Positions 60,742-64,000 of a DNA stretch of 64,000 nt are shown here, piece after piece. How positions within the stretch are numbered: the stretch's first letter is position 1; each line of letters starts with the position of its first letter. The position numbers and the translations under genes were made by a program. The notes under the pieces are model-generated. The model was not told the origin of the DNA. It worked only from the letters and a program-made list of their open reading frames with translations, and made no database searches. This DNA is from Marisimplicoccus sp038147335 (GTDB taxonomy: Bacteria; Bacteroidota; Bacteroidia; Flavobacteriales; Flavobacteriaceae), in the NCBI GenBank assembly GCA_038147335.1, contig JAYQTK010000006.1:268846-332845 (forward strand), read 5' to 3'.

Positions 60742-61430
60742 TTATTCAAATTTAGAATCAATTGCAATCCCTGGACTCATAGTGCTGGACATTGAAATAC
60801 TTTTAATATAAGTCCCTTTTGCAGATGATGGTTTAAGCTTAACAATTGTCTTTATCAACTCATTTGCGTTATCTTTTATTTTATCTGCAGTAAAAGAAAC
60901 CTTACCAACAGATGCATGCACTATACCAGTTTTGTCAACTTTAAAGTCAATCTTACCACCTTTTATATCAGATACAGCCTTGGCTATATCCATTGTAACA
61001 GTTCCAGTCTTAGGGTTAGGCATAAGCCCTCTTGGACCTAAAACTTTACCTAAGGTCCTAGTTTACCCATAACACTTGGCATAGTTACAATTACATCAAC
61101 ATCAACCCATCCCTTCTTAATTTTTTCAATATAGTCATCAAGACCAACTAAATCAGCACCTGCTTTCTTAGCTTCATCTTCTTTATCTGGTGTTACTAAG
61201 GCTAATAATTTTAGTGATTTACCTGTACCATGAGGAAGAGATACAACACCTCTTACCATTTCATTAGCTTTTCTTGGATCAACACCAAGTCTAATCGCAA
61301 GATCAACTGAAGAGTCAAACTTAGTTGTTGTAATTTCTTTTACTAAAGAAGAAGCTTCTTCTAAGCTGTATGACTTATCTGAGTCTACCTTCTCAATTGA
61401 AATTTTTCTATTTTTAGTAAGCTTTGCCAT
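60742..61430 (-). CDS. rplA: 50S ribosomal protein L1, reading frame broken by one missing base
   Basis: L1 stalk protein that helps eject E-site tRNA and in E. coli represses rplKA translation. The first frame (61430-61050) encodes domain I and part of II up to VIVTMPSVMGKLGP, where TAG stops it. The next frame starts at once with the expected LGKVLGPRGLMPNPKTGTVT and runs to 60742. One missing A near 61052-61053 (plus strand; T on the coding strand) explains the break: GGACCTTAGG should be GGACCTTTAGG. The restored protein is 229 residues, the usual size. Treated as one gene with a 1-base deletion. Confidence 0.94.
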
Positions 61431-61432
61431 AA

Positions 61433-61876
61433 TTATTCTGTTGGAGGTTCACCACCATTAACTTTAATACCCATTGATCTTGCTGTTCCTGCAACCATCT
61501 TCATAGCTGAGTTAACTGTAAATGCATTGAGATCTACCATTTTATCCTCAGCAATCTTTTTTACTTGATCCCATGATACTGTGGCAACCTTTTCTCTATT
61601 TGGTTCCCCAGATCCTTTTTTTACTTTTGATGCTTCTAGAAGTTGAACAGCAGCAGGAGGAGTTTTGATAACAAACTCAAAACTCTTGTCTTTATATACG
61701 TTAACAACAACAGGTAGAATCTTACCAGGTTTATCTTGACTTCTTGAGTTAAATTGCTGACAGAAATCCATAATATTAACACCTGCAGCACCTAATGCAG
61801 GTCCAACTGGTGGAGATGGATTTGCTGCACCTCCTCTAATTTGTAATTTTAATACCTTATCTACTTCCTTTGCCAT
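61433..61876 (-). CDS. rplK: 50S ribosomal protein L11
   Basis: Stalk-base protein binding the GTPase-associated 23S rRNA, also needed for stringent response by RelA. The 147-residue protein has LQIRGGAANPSPPVGPALGA, the linker, and the C-terminal domain ending GTARSMGIKVNG. It lies between nusG and rplA, 2 bases from each. Confidence 0.97.
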   Translation of the reverse strand: MAKEVDKVLKLQIRGGAANPSPPVGPALGAAGVNIMDFCQQFNSRSQDKPGKILPVVVNVYKDKSFEFVIKTPPAAVQLLEASKVKKGSGEPNREKVATVSWDQVKKIAEDKMVDLNAFTVNSAMKMVAGTARSMGIKVNGGEPPTE

Positions 61877-61878
61877 AA

Positions 61879-62430
61879 TTATAATTTTTCAACTTGCATA
61901 TAACTTAATTCAAGAGGAGTCTTCCTTCCAAAAATCTTAACCATTACCTCTAACTTTCTTTTCTCTTCATTAACAACATCTATAGAACCTGTAAAACCAT
62001 TAAAAGGTCCATCTATTACTTTTACACTTTCACCAACAGTAAATGGAATATTAATTTGCTCTCCTGAAATTGCTAACTCATCTACCTTACCTAACATTCT
62101 ATTTACTTCCGATTGCCTTAAAGGAATTGGTTCACCACCTTTTGTCTCTCCAAGAAATCCCAAAACATTAGTTACTGATTTAATCACATGCAAAATTTCA
62201 CCTGATATATCAGCCTTCATCATAATGTAGCCTGGAAAATATGTTTTTTCTTTTGAAACTTTTTTTCCTTTTCTTATTTGAACAACTTTCTCAGTAGGCA
62301 CTAACATCTCTTCTATTTGTTTATCTAAACCAACCCTTGTAACTTCAGTCAATATGTAGTCTTTTATTTTAACCTCTTGACCGGTTACCGCTCTAATTAC
62401 ATACCACTTTTTTTCAGCAACTTCCACCAT
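61879..62430 (-). CDS. nusG: Transcription termination/antitermination factor NusG
   Basis: Elongation factor that binds RNA polymerase and links it to Rho or the ribosome. The 183-residue protein has the NGN domain (KKWYVIRAVTGQEVKIKDYI, FPGYIMMKADISGE) and a C-terminal KOW domain (GESVKVIDGPFNGFTGSIDV). It starts directly after the secE stop. Confidence 0.97.
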   Translation of the reverse strand: MVEVAEKKWYVIRAVTGQEVKIKDYILTEVTRVGLDKQIEEMLVPTEKVVQIRKGKKVSKEKTYFPGYIMMKADISGEILHVIKSVTNVLGFLGETKGGEPIPLRQSEVNRMLGKVDELAISGEQINIPFTVGESVKVIDGPFNGFTGSIDVVNEEKRKLEVMVKIFGRKTPLELSYMQVEKL

Positions 62431-62625
62431 TTATCCTATTAGATTAAAATATAATTTTACTACTCTTGATAATATTGAATCAGCGCCCCATATAGCTAAA
62501 GAGAAAATCACTGAAAAGACTATCACCAAAGCAGATAGATTTAACAACTCCGAGCGGGGTGTCCATTTGACATTATCCCTCAGTTCTGTTACAGATTCCT
62601 TTATAAAGTTTATAATCGACGTCAT
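62431..62625 (-). CDS. secE: Preprotein translocase subunit SecE
   Basis: The essential clamp subunit of SecYEG. The short form has 64 residues: a cytosolic amphipathic helix (INFIKESVTELRDNVKWTPR) and one membrane helix (LSALVIVFSVIFSLAIWGAD). The frame is open to 62694, but that extension would be read from the tRNA-Trp gene, so I place the start at the ATG at 62625, 11 bases after the tRNA. Confidence 0.93.
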   Translation of the reverse strand: MTSIINFIKESVTELRDNVKWTPRSELLNLSALVIVFSVIFSLAIWGADSILSRVVKLYFNLIG

Positions 62626-62636
62626 CTTTATTTGTG

Positions 62637-62709
62637 CACGGGTTGAGAGACTCGAACTCCCGACACCTGGTTTTGGAGACCAGTGCTCTACCAACTGAGC
62701 TAAACCCGT
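62637..62709 (-). tRNA. trnW: tRNA-Trp (CCA anticodon)
   Basis: A 73-base cloverleaf on the minus strand: acceptor ACGGGTT pairs with AACCCGT, the D arm is GCTCAGTTGGTAGAGC, the anticodon stem-loop CTGGTCTCCAAAACCAG has CCA, and the T arm has GGGAGTTCGAGTCTC. The 3' CCA is not encoded. The tuf-trnW-secE order is widespread in bacteria. Confidence 0.97.
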
Positions 62710-62722
62710 TTATATTTTACAC

Positions 62723-62753
62723 AAAAGGTATCATGCAAAAAATGCAAGACACC
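62723..62753 (-). terminator. Hairpin terminator or attenuator between tuf and tRNA-Trp
   Basis: On the minus strand an 11-bp stem (62743-62753 with 62727-62737; one wobble, one T-T mismatch) closes an A/T loop and is followed by TTTT. It lies 25 bases after the tuf stop. It may end most tuf transcripts while letting some continue into tRNA-Trp and secE. Confidence 0.55.
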
Positions 62754-62778
62754 CTTAGAGTTAATTAAACTTTGTTTA

Positions 62779-63966
62779 TTAGTCTAAAAGTTCAGTCACC
62801 TGACCTGCACCGACGGTTCTACCACCTTCACGGATTGCAAATCTTAGACCAACATTTAGCGCAATAGGTGAAATTAACTCAACCTCAATAGTTAAGTTAT
62901 CACCCGGCATCACCATCTCTACACCATCAGGAAGCACAATATTACCTGTAACATCAGTAGTTCTTACATAGAACTGAGGGCGATAATTGTTGTGGAATGG
63001 AGTATGACGACCACCTTCTTCTTTTTTCAAGATGTACACCTCAGCCTTAAACTTAGAGTGAGGAGTAACTGATCCTGGCTTACAAATAACCATACCTCTT
63101 GAAATGTCAGTTTTTTCGATACCTCTTAGAAGAATTCCTGCATTATCTCCAGCTTCACCTTTGTCAAGAATTTTTCTAAACATCTCGATACCTGTTATTG
63201 TTGATTTAAGCTTTTCAGCTCCCATACCGATAATATCTACTTCATCACCAGAGTTAGCAATACCAGATTCAATTCTACCAGTAGCAACTGTTCCTCTACC
63301 AGTAATAGAGAATACATCTTCTATAGGCATCAAAAAGTCTTTATCAATATCTCTTTTAGGAAGTTCAATCCAAGCATCAACAGATTCCATCAATTTCATT
63401 ACGCTATCAACCCATTTTTGTTCTCCGTTAAGAGCTCCAAGAGCAGAACCAAGAACTACAGGAGTATTATCTCCATCGTAGTCATAGAATGATAAAAGAT
63501 CTCTAACTTCCATTTCAACTAATTCAAGAAGTTCTGCATCATCTACCATATCTGCCTTATTTAAAAAAGCAACAATTCTTGGAACACCAACTTGTCTTCC
63601 TAATAATATGTGCTCTCTTGTTTGCGGCATAGGTCCATCAGTTGCAGCAACAACCAGAATTGCACCATCCATTTGAGCAGCACCAGTAACCATGTTCTTT
63701 ACATAATCAGCGTGACCTGGACAATCTACGTGAGCGTAGTGACGATTAGCTGTCTGATATTCAACATGTGATGTATTAATTGTAATACCACGTTCTTTTT
63801 CCTCAGGTGCATTATCAATTGAATCAAAACTTCTAGCTTCTGACAAACCAGCGTCAGCTAAAACCTTTGTAATTGCTGCAGTAAGAGTAGTTTTTCCGTG
63901 ATCAACGTGACCGATTGTACCTATGTTTAGGTGGGGTTTCGATCTATCAAAATTTTCTTTAGCCAT
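62779..63966 (-). CDS. tuf: Translation elongation factor Tu
   Basis: Delivers aminoacyl-tRNA to the ribosome. The 395-residue GTPase has GHVDHGKTTLTAAIT (residues 18-32), the switch region EEKERGITINTSHVEY, DCPGHADYVKNM, and the G4 motif NKADMV, then the two beta-barrel domains with GTVATGRIESG and the C-terminal GGRTVGAGQVTELLD. The start at 63966 leaves 34 bases to the window edge, which hold no promoter I can support. Confidence 0.98.
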   Translation of the reverse strand: MAKENFDRSKPHLNIGTIGHVDHGKTTLTAAITKVLADAGLSEARSFDSIDNAPEEKERGITINTSHVEYQTANRHYAHVDCPGHADYVKNMVTGAAQMDGAILVVAATDGPMPQTREHILLGRQVGVPRIVAFLNKADMVDDAELLELVEMEVRDLLSFYDYDGDNTPVVLGSALGALNGEQKWVDSVMKLMESVDAWIELPKRDIDKDFLMPIEDVFSITGRGTVATGRIESGIANSGDEVDIIGMGAEKLKSTITGIEMFRKILDKGEAGDNAGILLRGIEKTDISRGMVICKPGSVTPHSKFKAEVYILKKEEGGRHTPFHNNYRPQFYVRTTDVTGNIVLPDGVEMVMPGDNLTIEVELISPIALNVGLRFAIREGGRTVGAGQVTELLD

Positions 63967-64000
63967 AACAGTATATTTTTCTTGTTTTTTTACGAGCTGC

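Noticed and set aside
60742..61023. Separate short gene for the second half of L1
   Set aside because: It starts at an internal MPNPKTG motif of L1 and the missing link LGKVLGPRGL is present one frame over.
62626..62694. N-terminal extension of secE to 62694
   Set aside because: It would be translated from the tRNA-Trp gene; the ATG at 62625 gives a standard SecE.
63993..64000. 3' end of a tRNA upstream of tuf at the window edge
   Set aside because: tRNA genes often precede tuf, but only eight bases (GCAGCTCG on the minus strand) are visible, too few to support a call.

Overview
The window comes from a marine-type member of the Bacteroidota, most likely class Flavobacteriia. The evidence is strongly AT-rich, tightly packed DNA; a flavobacterial-type proteorhodopsin beside a divergent Brp/Blh carotene-cleavage gene; the DUF4295 protein next to rpmG/rpmB; DUF5916 and DUF4369 proteins; a bacillithiol gene (bshC); zinc-free L36; and many start regions with the Bacteroidota -7 box TAnnTTTG in place of a TATAAT box or Shine-Dalgarno leader. 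I see no insertion sequence, prophage, CRISPR array or rRNA gene. No stretch above about 110 bases lacks a gene.

Layout. 1-3.16 kb: end of a membrane protein, folD, blh, and divergent proteorhodopsin closed by a strong hairpin terminator. 3.16-8.7 kb (minus): carA, eno, gltA, argS. 8.7-25.3 kb (minus): one 32-gene str-S10-spc-alpha cluster from rpsL to rplQ, ending in a terminator. 25.3-35.1 kb (minus): pyrG-yidC-mnmA, guaA-conserved hypothetical-LysM protein, and bshC. 35.1-38.6 kb (plus): a secreted BNR/sortilin-like propeller protein coupled to an MGMT-like small protein. 38.6-43.4 kb (minus): rpmB-rpmG-DUF4295, cinA-C domain, FAH hydrolase, exonuclease, 2-oxoacid dehydrogenase E2, recR. 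43.4-50.5 kb (mixed): sodium symporter, htpG, S1/P1 nuclease, DUF5916 protein, DUF4369 lipoprotein. 50.5-64 kb (minus): tuf, tRNA-Trp, secE, nusG, rplKAJL, rpoBC, idi, queD.

How it works together. Most of the window is the core expression machinery (ribosome, RNA polymerase, elongation factors, Sec translocon, YidC) with nucleotide synthesis genes (carA, pyrG, guaA, folD) attached. The accessory interest is the light-harvesting pair: a proton-pumping proteorhodopsin (Asp85/Thr89/Glu96, green-type Met93, Schiff-base Lys224) with Blh to make retinal. idi, an isoprenoid gene that could feed carotenoid synthesis, lies in the rpoBC transcription unit.

Main anomalies. Four conserved genes carry reading-frame breaks: rpoA (+1), htpG (+1), rplA (-1) and rplJ (-4 within a tandem repeat). 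The first three are single-base changes at or beside short homopolymers and look like sequence errors; the rplJ event looks like repeat slippage. The most interesting structural signal is the decapeptide repeat PAAEEAKAEE. It forms long C-terminal tails on two ribosome-linked proteins, the DUF4295 protein and L10, and is written with largely different synonymous codons in each gene. I found no clearly new multi-gene system; the best leads are these tails, a sigma54-like promoter before htpG, and a guaA-linked uncharacterised protein.
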